From Sphingobium cloacae (lineage in GTDB: Bacteria; Pseudomonadota; Alphaproteobacteria; Sphingomonadales; Sphingomonadaceae): 64,000 bases of DNA. The stretch spans positions 1,426,001-1,490,000 of the forward strand of contig NZ_AP017655.1 in the NCBI RefSeq assembly GCF_002355855.1, written 5' to 3'. Below are positions 18,231 through 28,630 of the stretch, one piece after another (within the stretch, counting starts at the first letter, position 1; each line of letters starts with the position of its first letter). Both the position numbers and the translations under genes were made by a program. The notes beneath the pieces were generated by a model. That model was not told where the DNA came from and did no database searches. It was given only the letters and a program-made list of their open reading frames with translations.

Positions 18231-19892
18231 TCAGCTCGAACGGGTGGGATCGGTCATGGGATCGCCCATTTCGCGCGGATCGGGCGCGCGGCTGAACGGC
18301 AGCGATCCGGTCTGCCGCTCCAGCATCCGGTGGACGACAGGCGGGTTGGGTCCGTTATGGAGCGCCCGGATGGCTTCACTATTGGCCTGATCGGCGAAGG
18401 TGCGGCGCTGATTGTGCCGGACATAATCGAGCCAGGTGGACACATGATAACGCTCGATCCACAATTCCGGATCGCCCAGGTCGCGCATCAACGACCAGCC
18501 ATGCGCGCCATCGCGACGCCTGATCCGGCGGCGCTCCCCCATGGCCGCCAGGAAGGGCACGATGGAGCCGGGCGGGATGCGATATTCGATCGTCACCACC
18601 ACCGGACCGCTGCGCGGTTCGACCGGCACCGCCGTTTCGGGCTCCCGCCAAAGATTCTGGAGATCGAGATTATCGTCGCCCGATTGCGGCAAGGGACGGA
18701 CGAGGCCGATGACCATCGTCAGCACCTGCCCCGCCGCCGCCGCCTGAAGCGCCGTCACCACGCCATGCGCCTCGGCTATGGAACCGAAAATCCAGGCTCC
18801 CCCCGCCATCGCGCCGAAAACCACCATCTGATAGAGCGCGATCGCCCTGGCCACGACCCAGCGCGGAGCGGACATCTGGACCGACACGTTGAAGGTGGCG
18901 AGCGCCAGTATCCAGCCGAACCCGGCAAGCAGATACCCCGCCAACGCCAGCGCCAGCCAGCCGCTCAGGCTCATGATCGCAAGGCCGCCCCCCAGGCAAA
19001 GGGTGCCGAGTTGCACGATCTGCTCGATGGAGTAGCGCGCCCGCAACCTGCTGGTGACAAGCGCCGCGCCCACCGCGCCGATGCCGAAGGCGCCGCTCAG
19101 CAGGCCGAAGGTCAGGGCGCTGCCCGCCAGCACATCCCGCGCGACGAGGGGCATCAGGGCCGACACAGCCGCCGCGCCGAAACCGAAGGCGAGCGCCCGC
19201 ACCAGCACCAGCTGGATATTGGGCGACATCGCGACATAGCGGACCCCCGCCCGCATCGCGAGGCCGAGCCGTTCGCGGGGGAGAAGTTGTGGCGGCCTTT
19301 CCGGCCGCCAGCGCGACAGGACCGCGATCAACGGGATGTAGCTGACCGCGTTGGTCAGGAAAGCAGCCGCCGCGCCCGCAGTTGCGACGATGACGCCGCC
19401 CAGCGCCGGTCCCATGCTGCGCGCCAGATTGAAACCCATGGCGTTGAACCCCACCGCATTGGGCAACACCGAACGCGGCACCATGTCGCCCACGGACGCC
19501 TGCCATGCCGGGCCGTTCACCGCCGTCGCGCAACCGATGAGGAAGGTGAGCGCCAGCAGGCTCCACGGCGTCAGCAGGTCGCGCCAGGCCGCGAAGGAGA
19601 GAATCGCCGAGACGAGCAGCATGAAGCACTGGCAGGCCAGCATCACCTTGCGCCGTTCCAGATTGTCCGCGATCGCCCCGGCCCAGAGCGAGAGCAGCAT
19701 GATGGGGAGCGTGGTCGCGGCGGGCACCAGCGCCACCATCAGCGAGGAGCCGGAGAGCGACGTCATGATCCATGCCGCGCCGACCGACTGGATCAGGCCG
19801 CCGAAGTTCGAGGAGAGGCTGGCGAGCCAGACGGAGCGGAAGATCGGGACGGAAAGGGGCGAAGGAGCGGGGTGGGAATCGGCTTCGGACAC
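18231..19892 (-). CDS. MFS exporter with C-terminal stress-response-like domain (MFS_3/EntS type)
   Basis: About 553 residues. Twelve transmembrane segments in the first ~400 residues (family with EntS-like exporters, DUF894), then a soluble C-terminal domain of ~110 residues (VTIEYRIPPGSIVPFLAAMG ... GAHGWSLMRDLGDPELWIE) that regularly accompanies this subfamily and resembles dimeric ferredoxin-like (antibiotic monooxygenase/EthD) folds. Start uncertain: GTG at 19892 or TTG at 19928; neither has a strong SD. Substrate unknown. Confidence 0.85.
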   Translation of the reverse strand: MSEADSHPAPSPLSVPIFRSVWLASLSSNFGGLIQSVGAAWIMTSLSGSSLMVALVPAATTLPIMLLSLWAGAIADNLERRKVMLACQCFMLLVSAILSFAAWRDLLTPWSLLALTFLIGCATAVNGPAWQASVGDMVPRSVLPNAVGFNAMGFNLARSMGPALGGVIVATAGAAAAFLTNAVSYIPLIAVLSRWRPERPPQLLPRERLGLAMRAGVRYVAMSPNIQLVLVRALAFGFGAAAVSALMPLVARDVLAGSALTFGLLSGAFGIGAVGAALVTSRLRARYSIEQIVQLGTLCLGGGLAIMSLSGWLALALAGYLLAGFGWILALATFNVSVQMSAPRWVVARAIALYQMVVFGAMAGGAWIFGSIAEAHGVVTALQAAAAGQVLTMVIGLVRPLPQSGDDNLDLQNLWREPETAVPVEPRSGPVVVTIEYRIPPGSIVPFLAAMGERRRIRRRDGAHGWSLMRDLGDPELWIERYHVSTWLDYVRHNQRRTFADQANSEAIRALHNGPNPPVVHRMLERQTGSLPFSRAPDPREMGDPMTDPTRSS

Positions 19893-20280
19893 GGGGCAAG
19901 GTGAAGCGGAAAATGGCGGGGGCGTCAAATCGGCGATTCGGCTGTGGACCGCGAATCCATGAACGAAGTAGCGAAGGGAACGGGTTTTGCCTTGGGCGGT
20001 TGCCCCTACGGCGGGTGGGGATGGGCATGTTCCGCTTGCACTTTACGTAAACGTAAATACATTCCGGGGCGTGAACCGTAGGCCGGATCGGGATTCAGGA
20101 GACGGCGTGACGAAAATGGCGGATTTCCGTGACCCGGAGCGCGGCGTGCCTGCGGCATGCCAGCGCCGGGCGCATGGAAGGAAGCGGGGCAGGTGACTCG
20201 CTCCGACGCCATGGACCGATCGCCGGAACCGGATGCCGGTCCAGCCCAACCCAGCCCGTGGTCAGCGGAGAGGAATATCC
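19893..20280. other. Divergent intergenic region MFS exporter / fadA
   Basis: About 390 bp between divergent genes. It contains the palindromic operator at 20042-20057 and the fadA SD (GAGAGGAA) just before 20281. No RNA gene or convincing small ORF seen. Confidence 0.6.
20042..20057. promoter_or_regulatory. Palindromic operator TTTACGT-AA-ACGTAAA
   Basis: Perfect 7-bp inverted repeat with a 2-bp spacer, 224 bp upstream of fadA. The ACGT-centred form resembles operators of MerR-family LiuR-type regulators of branched-chain/fatty-acid catabolism; a TetR-type repressor is also possible. No regulator gene is adjacent. Confidence 0.6.
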
Positions 20281-21489
20281 ATGGAAGCCTATGTCTACGA
20301 CGCCGTCAGGACGCCCCGCGGAAAGGGGAAAGCCGACGGGTCGCTGCACGAGATCACGCCCATCCAGCTTGCGACGCAGGTGCTGGAGGGCATTCGCGAC
20401 CGGAACGCCATCGACACGGCTGATGTGGATGATGTCATCCTGGGCTGCGTCGCGCCGGTGGGCGAACAGGGCGCGGACATTGCGCGGGTCGCGGTGCTGA
20501 ACGCCGATTACGACCAGACGGTGCCGGGGGTGCAGATCAACCGCTTCTGCGCTTCGGGGCTGGAAGCGGTCAACATGGCGGCGGGCAAAATCGTGTCGGG
20601 CGAAGCGGGCTTCGTCGTCGCGGGCGGCGTCGAATCCATGAGCCGCGTGCCGATGGCTTCGGACGGCGGGGCCTGGGCCATGGACCCGGCCGTCGCCTAC
20701 AAGACCTATTTCGCGCCGCAGGGCATCGGGGCGGACGTGATCGCGACCAAGTTCGGTTTTTCGCGGGACGATGTGGACGCCTATTCTGTCGAGAGCCAGC
20801 GGCGCGCCAAGATGGCATGGGACGAAGGGCGCTTCGCCAGGTCGATCCTGCCGGTGAAGGACGTGATCGGGCGCGTGGTGCTGGACCATGACGAGCATAT
20901 GCGGCCCGATGCGACCATGCAGTCGCTGGCGGCTCTCAAGCCGAGCTTCGCGGCGCTGGGCGAAGAGATGCCGGGCTTCGACGCGGTGGCGCTGCTGCGC
21001 TATCCGGAACTGGAGAAGGTCAATCATGTCCACCATGCGGGGAACAGCTCCGGCATCGTGGACGGCGCGGCGGCCGTCCTGGTCGGCAGCAAGGCGATGG
21101 GCGAGAAATATGGGCTGAAACCCCGCGCGCGCATCCGGGCGGCGGCCTCCATTGGGTCGGAACCGCTCATCATGCTGACCGGGCCGGAATTCGTCGCGGG
21201 CAAGCTGCTGAAGCGCGCCGGGATGAGCGAGGCGGACATCGACCTTTGGGAACTCAACGAAGCCTTCGCCGCCGTGGTGCTGCGCTACATGCAGGCGATG
21301 AAGCTCGACCACAGCCAGATCAACGTCAATGGCGGCGCGATCGCCATGGGACACCCGCTGGGCGCGACGGGCGCGATGGTGCTGGGGACGGCACTGGACG
21401 AGCTGGAACGGTCGGGCAAGGGCACGGCTCTGGTCAACCTGTGCGTGGGCGCGGGCATGGGCACGGGCACGATCATCGAGCGGCTGTAA
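20281..21489 (+). CDS. fadA: Acetyl-CoA C-acyltransferase (thiolase)
   Basis: 402-residue thiolase that cleaves 3-ketoacyl-CoA. The nucleophile lies in [15 protein letters not shown] (Cys near residue 90), the base in [16 protein letters not shown], and the second Cys in [28 protein letters not shown] is the usual opening, with an SD before 20281. It precedes the multifunctional FadB/FadJ-type gene by 21 bp: a two-gene beta-oxidation operon. Confidence 0.95.
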   Translation: MEAYVYDAVRTPRGKGKADGSLHEITPIQLATQVLEGIRDRNAIDTADVDDVILGCVAPVGEQGADIARVAVLNADYDQTVPGVQINRFCASGLEAVNMAAGKIVSGEAGFVVAGGVESMSRVPMASDGGAWAMDPAVAYKTYFAPQGIGADVIATKFGFSRDDVDAYSVESQRRAKMAWDEGRFARSILPVKDVIGRVVLDHDEHMRPDATMQSLAALKPSFAALGEEMPGFDAVALLRYPELEKVNHVHHAGNSSGIVDGAAAVLVGSKAMGEKYGLKPRARIRAAASIGSEPLIMLTGPEFVAGKLLKRAGMSEADIDLWELNEAFAAVVLRYMQAMKLDHSQINVNGGAIAMGHPLGATGAMVLGTALDELERSGKGTALVNLCVGAGMGTGTIIERL

Positions 21490-21510
21490 GGCGGAATCAG
21501 GAGAGACGAT

Positions 21511-23688
21511 ATGAACACCATCCGCTTCGACATTGACGGCGACGGTATCGCCACGCTGACCATCGACGTGCCGGGGCAGTCGATGAACGTCATCGGCCCC
21601 GACTTCATCGCCGATCTGGATGCGGCGATCACGCGCATCGCTTCGGAAGAAGGGATCAAGGGCGCGGTGATCGCTTCGGGCAAGGACAGCGGCTTCATGG
21701 CGGGCATGGACCTCAAATATTTCGGGTCCATGCTGGCGAGCGCGGAAGGGCAGCGCCCCTCCCCCGCCGCCATTTTCGACAATGTGTTCACGCTGAACCA
21801 ACTTTTCCGGCGGCTGGAAACCTGCGGCAAGCCGGTGGCCTGCGCCATCGAGGGCACCTGCGTGGGCGGCGGTTTCGAACTGGCGCTGGCCTGCCACCGG
21901 CGCGTGGTCGGGGACAGCAGCAAAACGCAACTGGGCCTGCCCGAAGTGCTGATCGGGCTTTTCCCCGGTGGCGGCGGGTCGCAGCGTCTGCCGCGCCTGA
22001 TGGGCGTGCAGGCGGCGCTCTTGTATATGCTTCAGGGCAAGCTGTTCCGGCCCGCGGAAGCCGCGATGCTGAAGGTCGTCGATGAAGTGGTGCCGCAGGG
22101 CACGGCAATCGAGAAGGCGCGGGAGTGGGTGAAGGCGAACCCGACCGCTTCGGTCCAGCCCTGGGACGTGAAGGGCTTCAAATTCCCCGGCGGCGCGGGC
22201 GGGTTCAACCCCGCTTTCGTGCAGACCATGGCGGGTGCTGTGCCGATGACGGTCAAGCAGACGCAGCGCAACATGAATGCGCCCATCGCCCTGCTGTCGG
22301 CGGTCTATGAAGGCGCGATCCTGCCGATCGACCAGGCGATCAGGGTCGAGAGCAAATATTTCGCCAGGGTCGCCGCCGATCCGCAGGCGGGCAACATGGT
22401 CCGCAGCCTGTTCGTCAACAAACAGGCGGCCGAGCGCGGGGCGCGGCGTCCGAAGGATCAGCCCAAGGCGCCGACGAAGAAGCTCGCCATGCTGGGCGCG
22501 GGAATGATGGGCGCGGGGATCGCGACCGTCGCGGCGCAGGCGGGGATGGAGGTCGTGCTGTTCGACCGCGACCTCGCTTATGCCGAGAAGGGCAAGGCCC
22601 ATGTTGAGGAGCAGCTTAAAAAGCGGCTGGGCAAGGGCATGACGCCGGAGAAAATGGCGGAGACGCTGGCGCGGGTGACGCCGACGACCGATTATGCGGC
22701 GCTGGCCGGGGCGGACTTCGTGATCGAGGCGGTGTTCGAGGATGTCGCGATCAAGGCGGAGGTGACCAAGAAGGTCGAGGAAGTGCTGGGCGCGGATACG
22801 ATCTTCGGGTCCAATACTTCGACCTTGCCGATCACCAAGCTCGCCAAGGCATGGAGCAAGCCGGAGAATTTCATCGGCATCCACTTCTTCTCGCCGGTCG
22901 AGAAGATGCCGCTGGTGGAGATTATCCTCGGCAAGGAAACCGGGCCTGCCGCCATCGCCAAGGCGCTGGATTTCGTGGCGCAGATCAAGAAGACGCCCAT
23001 CGTCGTCAATGATTCGCGGGGGTTCTATACGTCGCGATGCTTCGGCACCTATGTGCAGGAGGGCGTGGAGATGGTCGCGGAAGGGATCAACCCGGCGCTG
23101 ATCGAGAATGGCGGGCGGCAATTGGGGATGCCCGTGGGGCCGCTGGCCGTGGGCGATGAAGTGTCCATCGAACTGGGCAACAAGATCGTGCTCGCCGCGA
23201 AGAAGGAACTGGGCGACGCCTATGTCGCGCAGCGATCCGACGAACTGATGGCGCAGATGGTCGAGATGGGCCGTCTGGGGCGCAAGAGCGCCAAGGGGTG
23301 GTATGACTATCCCGAAGGCGGCAAGAAGCATCTTTGGCCGGGGCTGGCGGAACTGTTCCCGCTGGCCGCCGATCAGCCCGGCGTGGAAGCGGTGAAGGAG
23401 CGGCTGCTCTATCGGCAGTTGATCGAATGCGCGCGCTGCTTCGAAGAGGGCGTGCTGGAGACGCCGGAGGATGGCGACATCGGCGCGATCTTCGGATGGG
23501 GCTTCGCGCCCTGGACCGGCGGGCCGTTCAGCCATATGGACACGGTCGGCATCGCGCATGTCGTGGCGGTGCTGGACCGGCTGGCGGCGGCCCATGGCGA
23601 CCGCTTTGCCCCCACGAAGCAGTTGCGGGAGATGGCGGCGAGCGGCGCGACCTTCTACCGCCCCGCCCCATCCCGCGCTGCGGCATAA
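21511..23688 (+). CDS. fadB: 3-hydroxyacyl-CoA dehydrogenase / enoyl-CoA hydratase (FadB/FadJ type)
   Basis: 725-residue bifunctional beta-oxidation enzyme, partner of the thiolase upstream. N-terminal crotonase domain (about 1-200; [18 protein letters not shown] oxyanion motif), a linker, NAD-binding Rossmann domain ([18 protein letters not shown] near 329), [14 protein letters not shown] and [15 protein letters not shown] of the dehydrogenase domains. Length and order match alphaproteobacterial FadJ-like proteins. Ends 31 bp before a terminator. Confidence 0.95.
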   Translation: MNTIRFDIDGDGIATLTIDVPGQSMNVIGPDFIADLDAAITRIASEEGIKGAVIASGKDSGFMAGMDLKYFGSMLASAEGQRPSPAAIFDNVFTLNQLFRRLETCGKPVACAIEGTCVGGGFELALACHRRVVGDSSKTQLGLPEVLIGLFPGGGGSQRLPRLMGVQAALLYMLQGKLFRPAEAAMLKVVDEVVPQGTAIEKAREWVKANPTASVQPWDVKGFKFPGGAGGFNPAFVQTMAGAVPMTVKQTQRNMNAPIALLSAVYEGAILPIDQAIRVESKYFARVAADPQAGNMVRSLFVNKQAAERGARRPKDQPKAPTKKLAMLGAGMMGAGIATVAAQAGMEVVLFDRDLAYAEKGKAHVEEQLKKRLGKGMTPEKMAETLARVTPTTDYAALAGADFVIEAVFEDVAIKAEVTKKVEEVLGADTIFGSNTSTLPITKLAKAWSKPENFIGIHFFSPVEKMPLVEIILGKETGPAAIAKALDFVAQIKKTPIVVNDSRGFYTSRCFGTYVQEGVEMVAEGINPALIENGGRQLGMPVGPLAVGDEVSIELGNKIVLAAKKELGDAYVAQRSDELMAQMVEMGRLGRKSAKGWYDYPEGGKKHLWPGLAELFPLAADQPGVEAVKERLLYRQLIECARCFEEGVLETPEDGDIGAIFGWGFAPWTGGPFSHMDTVGIAHVVAVLDRLAAAHGDRFAPTKQLREMAASGATFYRPAPSRAAA

Positions 23689-23719
23689 ACAGGCTGACAA
23701 TCCCCCTTCCCCTGAGTTA

Positions 23720-23756
23720 GGTCTTCCCGGAGCATTTCCGGGAGGACCTTCTTTTT
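23720..23756 (+). terminator. Terminator-like hairpin overlapping the galE SD
   Basis: Stem GGTCTTCCCGGA / TCCGGGAGGACC (12 pairs, one G-U) with loop GCATT, followed by TTCTTTTT. The T tract ends one base before the galE ATG, and the SD-like GGGAGG lies in the 3' arm. It can end fadAB transcription and could also mask the galE ribosome site. Confidence 0.85.
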
Positions 23757-24761
23757 ATGAGCGACAAGCCCACGGTTTTGGTGACGGGCGGGGCCGGCTA
23801 TATCGGCAGCCATGCGGTGCTGGCGTTGAAGGACGCGGGCTATGGCGTGGTGGTGATCGACAATCTCGTCACCGGGTTCGACTGGGCGGTGCCCGAAGGG
23901 GTGCCTCTGGTGCGGGGGGATATTGCCGATCAGCCGCTGGTGGAGGCGGCTATGCGGGACCATGGCGTCAGGGCGATCATGCATTTCGCCGGTTCGGTCG
24001 TGGTGCCAGAGTCGGTCGAGAACCCTCTGAAATATTATCATAACAACAGCGCCAAGACCCGCGACCTGATCGAAAGCGCGGTGCGGGTGGGCGTGCCGCA
24101 TTTCATCTTCTCCTCGACGGCGGCGACCTATGGGATACCGGAGGAAAGCCCGGTCAGGGAGACGACGCCGCAGCGGCCGATCAATCCCTATGGCATGTCG
24201 AAGCTGATGACCGAATATATGCTACGCGATGTGAGCGCGGCGCATCCGATGAACTTCTGCGCGCTGCGTTATTTCAACGTGGCGGGGGCCGATCCGCAGG
24301 GGCGTAGCGGGCAATCGACGGCGGGCGCGACGCACCTCATCAAGGTGGCGGTCGAGGCGGCGCTGGGCAAGCGCGAGGCGGTCAGCGTGTTCGGGACGGA
24401 TTTCGACACGCCCGACGGGACGGGGGTGCGCGACTATATCCATGTGACCGACCTGGCCGCCGCGCATGTGCTGGCGCTGGAGGCGCTGATGAAGGCGCCG
24501 GAGCGGAATTACCTGCTGAACTGCGGTTATGGGCGCGGTTTTTCGGTGCTGGAGGTGCTGGACGCGGTGGATCGCGTGACCAACATCAAGATCGAGCGGC
24601 GGATGGAAGGACGGCGGGCGGGCGATCCCGACTCGCTGATTTCCGATAACCGGGCGATTATGAATGAGTTTCCGTGGGAGCCGCGCCATGCCGATCTGGA
24701 GCAGATCGTGACCCATGCGCTGGCATGGGAACGCAAGCTGTCGGAGATCCGCGGGGCATGA
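23757..24761 (+). CDS. galE: UDP-glucose 4-epimerase
   Basis: 334-residue extended SDR that interconverts UDP-glucose and UDP-galactose for polysaccharide synthesis. NAD motif TGGAGYIGSHAVLAL, active site SSTAATYG with YGMSK, and DYIHVTDLAAAHVLAL are diagnostic. The ATG at 23757 directly follows the T tract of the terminator hairpin; overlaps the YbaK gene as ATGA. Confidence 0.95.
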   Translation: MSDKPTVLVTGGAGYIGSHAVLALKDAGYGVVVIDNLVTGFDWAVPEGVPLVRGDIADQPLVEAAMRDHGVRAIMHFAGSVVVPESVENPLKYYHNNSAKTRDLIESAVRVGVPHFIFSSTAATYGIPEESPVRETTPQRPINPYGMSKLMTEYMLRDVSAAHPMNFCALRYFNVAGADPQGRSGQSTAGATHLIKVAVEAALGKREAVSVFGTDFDTPDGTGVRDYIHVTDLAAAHVLALEALMKAPERNYLLNCGYGRGFSVLEVLDAVDRVTNIKIERRMEGRRAGDPDSLISDNRAIMNEFPWEPRHADLEQIVTHALAWERKLSEIRGA

Positions 24762-25234
24762 GCGAGGCGAGCGTTCGGGCCTTCTTCGCCGCGCTGGCCC
24801 CTGACGTGGCGATCATCGACCAGGGCGTGAGCACGGCGACGGTGGTGGAGGCCGCCGCCGCGCTGGGCGTCGAACCGGCGCGGATCGCCAAGACGCTTTC
24901 GCTGCGGATCGGGGATCAGGTCGCGCTGGTGGTGGCGCGGGGCGATGCGCGGCTGAGCAACGGCAAGGCGAAGGCGGCGCTGGGCGGCAAGCCCCGGATG
25001 CTGGGCGCGGACGAGGTGGAGGCGATCACCGGGCATCCGGTGGGGGGCGTGTGTCCCTTCGGCCTCGCATCCCCCCTGCCCGTCTATTGCGATGTGACCC
25101 TGCGGGCGTTCGAGACGGTGTTTCCGGCGGCGGGATCGCGGACGGCTTCGGTGGAACTGACGCCGGATCGGCTGGCCGAACTGACCGGCGCGCGGTGGAT
25201 CGATGCCTGCACCCTGCCGGAGGAAGTCGCTTGA
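24758..25234 (+). CDS. YbaK/EbsC-family aminoacyl-tRNA deacylase
   Basis: 158 residues. The core KTLSLRIGDQVALVVARGDARLSNGKAK and the GHPVGGVCPFGL motif are typical of YbaK/ProX editing domains that hydrolyse mischarged tRNA. Translationally coupled to galE upstream and to pgl downstream (TTGA overlap). Exact specificity unknown. Confidence 0.9.
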   Translation: MSEASVRAFFAALAPDVAIIDQGVSTATVVEAAAALGVEPARIAKTLSLRIGDQVALVVARGDARLSNGKAKAALGGKPRMLGADEVEAITGHPVGGVCPFGLASPLPVYCDVTLRAFETVFPAAGSRTASVELTPDRLAELTGARWIDACTLPEEVA

Positions 25235-25926
25235 GCAAGCCCATGGAGCATGTTTTTGCCGATGGCGCGCAGGCGGCGGGCGATCTGGCGCGACGGATCG
25301 GGGATGTGCTGGGCGAGGCCATCGTGGCGCGGGGGGTGGCCAGCATTGCCTTGTCCGGCGGGCGGTCGCCGCGGGCGGTGCTGGAGGCGCTGGCGGGATT
25401 GCCGCTCGACTGGAGCAAGGTGGTGGTGACGCTGGTGGACGAACGATGGGTCGCGCCGGATCAGGCCGACAGCAATGAGAAGCTGGTTCGCGAGGCGCTG
25501 CTGACCGGAGAGGCGGCCAAGGCGCGGTTCGTGGGGATGAAGAATGATGCGGCGGATGCCTATGCGGGGGTGGAAGCCTGCGAGGCGGCTTTGGCCGCGC
25601 TGCCATGGCCGCTCGACATCGTGCTGCTGGGCATGGGGGAGGACGGGCATACCGCCTCGCTTTTCCCGGAGGCCAGGGAACTGGCGGAGGGACTTTCCAC
25701 GCAGGCGCGGGTGCTGGCGGTGACGCCGCCCGCCGCGCCGCATCAGCGCATGACGCTTAGCGCCAGCGCGATCCTCGATAGCCGCCATATCTTTCTCCAG
25801 ATCGGCGGGGCGGCGAAGAGGACGGTCTATGAGCGGGCGCTGGCGGGCGGCGCGGCGGAGGATCTGCCGGTCCGGGTCGCGCTGTGCCAGGACAAGGTGC
25901 CGGTGGAGGTGTGGATCGGCGGGTAA
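25231..25926 (+). CDS. pgl: 6-phosphogluconolactonase (DevB type)
   Basis: Hydrolyses 6-phosphogluconolactone between Zwf and Edd of the Entner-Doudoroff route, whose other genes lie at 39.7-44.6 kb. 231 residues from a TTG start at 25231, chosen because GGAGGAA lies 6 nt upstream and the TTGA overlap fits; an ATG at 25243 is the alternative. Family motifs SGGRSPRAVLEAL, VTLVDERWV and LLGMGEDGHTASLFP are intact. Confidence 0.93.
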   Translation: MSKPMEHVFADGAQAAGDLARRIGDVLGEAIVARGVASIALSGGRSPRAVLEALAGLPLDWSKVVVTLVDERWVAPDQADSNEKLVREALLTGEAAKARFVGMKNDAADAYAGVEACEAALAALPWPLDIVLLGMGEDGHTASLFPEARELAEGLSTQARVLAVTPPAAPHQRMTLSASAILDSRHIFLQIGGAAKRTVYERALAGGAAEDLPVRVALCQDKVPVEVWIGG

Positions 25927-25970
25927 AATGTCCAGGATGGGTGGATTGGCGACGGTCCGCTTTCCTCATT

Positions 25971-26084
25971 CCGTTCGCCCTGAGCGAAGTCGAAGGGCAC
26001 GGCCGACCGTAGAGAGGCCACTTCGCTCAGTGGAGGGCTCTTCGGCAAGCTCAGGACAGGCTTCGACTTCGCTCAGCCCGAACA
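25971..26084. repeat. Sphingomonad-type intergenic repeat, copy 2
   Basis: Starts CCGTTCGCCCTGAGCGAAGT and ends GCTCAGCCCGAA, between the convergent pgl and sspB genes. It also contains a partial inner duplicate (CTCAGGACAGGCTTCGACTT). Confidence 0.8.
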
Positions 26085-26120
26085 GAGGAAGGAGTGTCCC
26101 CTCCTGCCCGGAACCGGCGC

Positions 26121-26597
26121 TTATTTCTTCTTGCCGAAATCCACCGTCACGACATTGGAGCCGTCTTCGGCCTTCACCTCGGGCGCGTCGTTTTCCGCTT
26201 CGTCATGGGGTTCGGGCACGGCGTCGGCCTGCACCTGGAACTGGAGCGCGAAATTGACCGCCGGATCGACGAACGCCGTGATCGCGGAGAAGGGAATGGT
26301 GAGGTGCGCCGCGACCTGGTTGAAGGTCAGGCTGACCTGGAACATATCCTCGCTGACCTTCAAGTCCCAGAATTTGTTCTGGAGGACGATGGTCATTTCA
26401 TCGGGAAAACGCTCGATCAGCCGGGCCGGGATGTCGACTCCGGCCGCCTGCGTCTTGAAGGTGATATAGAAATGGTGATTCCCCGGCAAACCGCCGGTCT
26501 GCTCCACCTCGCCCAGCACACGGCCGACGACGGCGCGCAAAGCTTCCTGCACGATCTCGTCATAGGGAATCAGGCTGTCGGGCAGGTCTTCGCTCAT
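26121..26597 (-). CDS. sspB: SspB-family ClpXP adaptor
   Basis: 158-residue stringent-starvation protein B homologue. It delivers ssrA-tagged peptides to ClpXP. The N-terminal substrate-binding domain covers about 1-120 ([17 protein letters not shown], then [14 protein letters not shown] and [20 protein letters not shown]); after an acidic linker the C-terminal [10 protein letters not shown] resembles the ClpX-binding tail. Divergent from hisB with about 97 bp between starts. Confidence 0.92.
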   Translation of the reverse strand: MSEDLPDSLIPYDEIVQEALRAVVGRVLGEVEQTGGLPGNHHFYITFKTQAAGVDIPARLIERFPDEMTIVLQNKFWDLKVSEDMFQVSLTFNQVAAHLTIPFSAITAFVDPAVNFALQFQVQADAVPEPHDEAENDAPEVKAEDGSNVVTVDFGKKK

Positions 26598-26694
26598 GGC
26601 GCACTGTCCTAACGAGGCCGCGCGGCGGGTCAAGTCCGCGCGTCATCCTGCGCGCGCGGATTGCATGGCGCGCGCAAGGCGCTATAGGGCAGCC

Positions 26695-27282
26695 ATGCGC
26701 AGGGCCGAGATTCACCGCAACACTGCGGAAACGCAGATCGACGTCACCGTCAACCTCGACGGCACGGGCGTCTATTCCGTTTCGACCGGCATCGGCTTCC
26801 TCGACCATATGATCGAGCAATTGTCGCGCCATTCGCTGATCGACATGGACGTGAAGACGGTGGGCGACCTGCATGTCGACCAGCATCACACGACCGAGGA
26901 TACCGCCATCGCCATCGGCGAGGCGGTCGCCAGGGCGCTGGGCGACAAGCGCGGCATATCCCGCTACGGCACCGCCTATGCGCCGATGGACGAGACGCTG
27001 ACGCGCGTGGCGCTCGACATTTCGGGGCGGCCGTGGCTGGTGTTCAAGGCGCCCTTCACCGTGGAGCGGCTGGGCGAATGGGACACCGAGCTGATCGAAC
27101 ACTGGTTCCAGAGCTTCGCGCAGGCGGCGGGGATCACGCTGCATGTCGAAAATCTCCATGGCGGCAATAACCACCATATCGTCGAAAGCTGCTTCAAGGG
27201 GCTGGCGCGGGCGTTGCGGCAGGCGGTCGAGATCGACCCGCGCAAGGCGGACGCGATCCCTTCGACCAAGGGGATGCTGTGA
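26695..27282 (+). CDS. hisB: Imidazoleglycerol-phosphate dehydratase
   Basis: Dehydrates imidazoleglycerol phosphate in histidine synthesis. 195 residues, the monofunctional form. Metal/catalytic motifs [33 protein letters not shown] and [13 protein letters not shown] are intact. First gene of hisB-H-A-F; its stop overlaps the hisH GTG. Confidence 0.96.
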   Translation: MRRAEIHRNTAETQIDVTVNLDGTGVYSVSTGIGFLDHMIEQLSRHSLIDMDVKTVGDLHVDQHHTTEDTAIAIGEAVARALGDKRGISRYGTAYAPMDETLTRVALDISGRPWLVFKAPFTVERLGEWDTELIEHWFQSFAQAAGITLHVENLHGGNNHHIVESCFKGLARALRQAVEIDPRKADAIPSTKGML

Positions 27283-27896
27283 CGGTCCTTGCCCTTATCG
27301 ACTATGGCGCGGGCAATCTTCATTCGGTCCATAACGCCCTGCGGAAAGCAGGCGCGCGGGATGTGACGATCACCGCCGACGCCGATGCGGTGGCGAAGGC
27401 CGACCGGATCGTGCTGCCGGGCGTGGGCGCTTTCCGGGCCTGCCGCGACGCGCTGGTCGCGATCCCCGGCATGGTCGAGGCGATGGACGAAGCCGTCAAC
27501 GGGCGCGGGACGCCCTTTCTGGGCGTGTGCGTGGGGATGCAGTTGCTCGCCGGCGCGGGCGAGGAGTTCGGGCGGCATGAAGGGCTGGGCTGGATTCCCG
27601 GAACCGTCAAGCTGATCGAACCGCGCGATCCGGCGATCAAGGTGCCGCATATGGGCTGGAACGACGTGATCCTGCGGGGCGCGCCGCCGCTGCTGGAGGC
27701 GGGGGAAGCCTATTTCCTGCACAGCTATCATTTCGAAGCCGACGATCCGGCGCATGTCGCCGCCGTCACCGACCATGGCGGGCCGCTGGCCGCCGCCGTG
27801 GCGCGCGACACCATCATCGGCTGCCAGTTTCACCCGGAAAAGAGCCAGAGCTACGGCCTTTCCTTCCTCTCCCGCTTTCTGGAGTGGCGTCCTTGA
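27279..27896 (+). CDS. hisH: Imidazole glycerol phosphate synthase glutaminase subunit
   Basis: 205-residue glutamine amidotransferase feeding ammonia to HisF. Catalytic Cys in [11 protein letters not shown], His/Glu in [12 protein letters not shown] start overlapping the hisB stop (GTGA), so coupled. Confidence 0.96.
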   Translation: MTVLALIDYGAGNLHSVHNALRKAGARDVTITADADAVAKADRIVLPGVGAFRACRDALVAIPGMVEAMDEAVNGRGTPFLGVCVGMQLLAGAGEEFGRHEGLGWIPGTVKLIEPRDPAIKVPHMGWNDVILRGAPPLLEAGEAYFLHSYHFEADDPAHVAAVTDHGGPLAAAVARDTIIGCQFHPEKSQSYGLSFLSRFLEWRP

Positions 27897-28630
27897 GCCT
27901 GATCGTCTTTCCCGCCATCGACCTCAAGGGCGGACAGGTCGTCCGCCTGGCCGAGGGCGACATGAACCGCGCCACCGTTTATGGCGACGATCCCGCCGCG
28001 CAGGCTTTGCTCTTCGCGGAGGCGGGCGCGCAGCATCTGCATGTGGTGGACCTCGACGGCAGCTTCGCGGGCCATGCGGTCAATGCCGAGGCGGTGGAGA
28101 AGATCGTCGCGGCCTTCCCCGGCCATGTGCAGCTGGGCGGCGGCATCCGCAATCGCGAGGCGGTGGAACGCTGGTTCGACATCGGCGTATCGCGGATCGT
28201 GATCGGGACGGCGGCGCTCAAAGACCCGGCCTTCGTCAAGGCGGCGGCGCGGGATTTCCCCGGCGGGATCGTGGTCGCGGTGGATGCGCGGGACGGCTTC
28301 GTCGCGACGGACGGCTGGGCGGAGAAGTCCGACATGCCGGTGGTCGACCTCGCCCGGCGGTTCGAGGATGCGGGGGTGGCGAGCCTGCTCTTCACCGATG
28401 TGGGGCGCGACGGGCTGCTGAAAGGATGCAATATCGACGCGACCGTCGACCTGGCGCGGGCGACCGCCATTCCGGTGATCGCCAGCGGCGGCGTGGCGGG
28501 GATCGCGGATATTCGCGTGCTGAGCCTTCACGCGGACGAGGGGATCGAGGGCGTCATCACCGGGCGGGCGCTCTATGACGGGCGGCTGGACCTCAAGACC
28601 GCGCTGGCGGTCGCGCGGGCGGCGGCATGA
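27893..28630 (+). CDS. hisA: Phosphoribosylformimino-5-aminoimidazole carboxamide ribotide isomerase
   Basis: 245-residue TIM barrel catalysing the Amadori step of histidine synthesis. [17 protein letters not shown] at the N-terminus and the phosphate-binding VIASGGVAG at the C-terminus are diagnostic. Start is TTG at 27893 with GGAG 7 nt upstream and a TTGA overlap with hisH; GTG at 27884 is an alternative. Confidence 0.95.
   Translation: MSLIVFPAIDLKGGQVVRLAEGDMNRATVYGDDPAAQALLFAEAGAQHLHVVDLDGSFAGHAVNAEAVEKIVAAFPGHVQLGGGIRNREAVERWFDIGVSRIVIGTAALKDPAFVKAAARDFPGGIVVAVDARDGFVATDGWAEKSDMPVVDLARRFEDAGVASLLFTDVGRDGLLKGCNIDATVDLARATAIPVIASGGVAGIADIRVLSLHADEGIEGVITGRALYDGRLDLKTALAVARAAA

Noticed and set aside
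20095..23700. 1201-codon open frame on the minus strand
   Set aside because: It is the antisense of fadA and fadB, His/Arg/Asp-rich, with no domain; a shadow caused by high GC.
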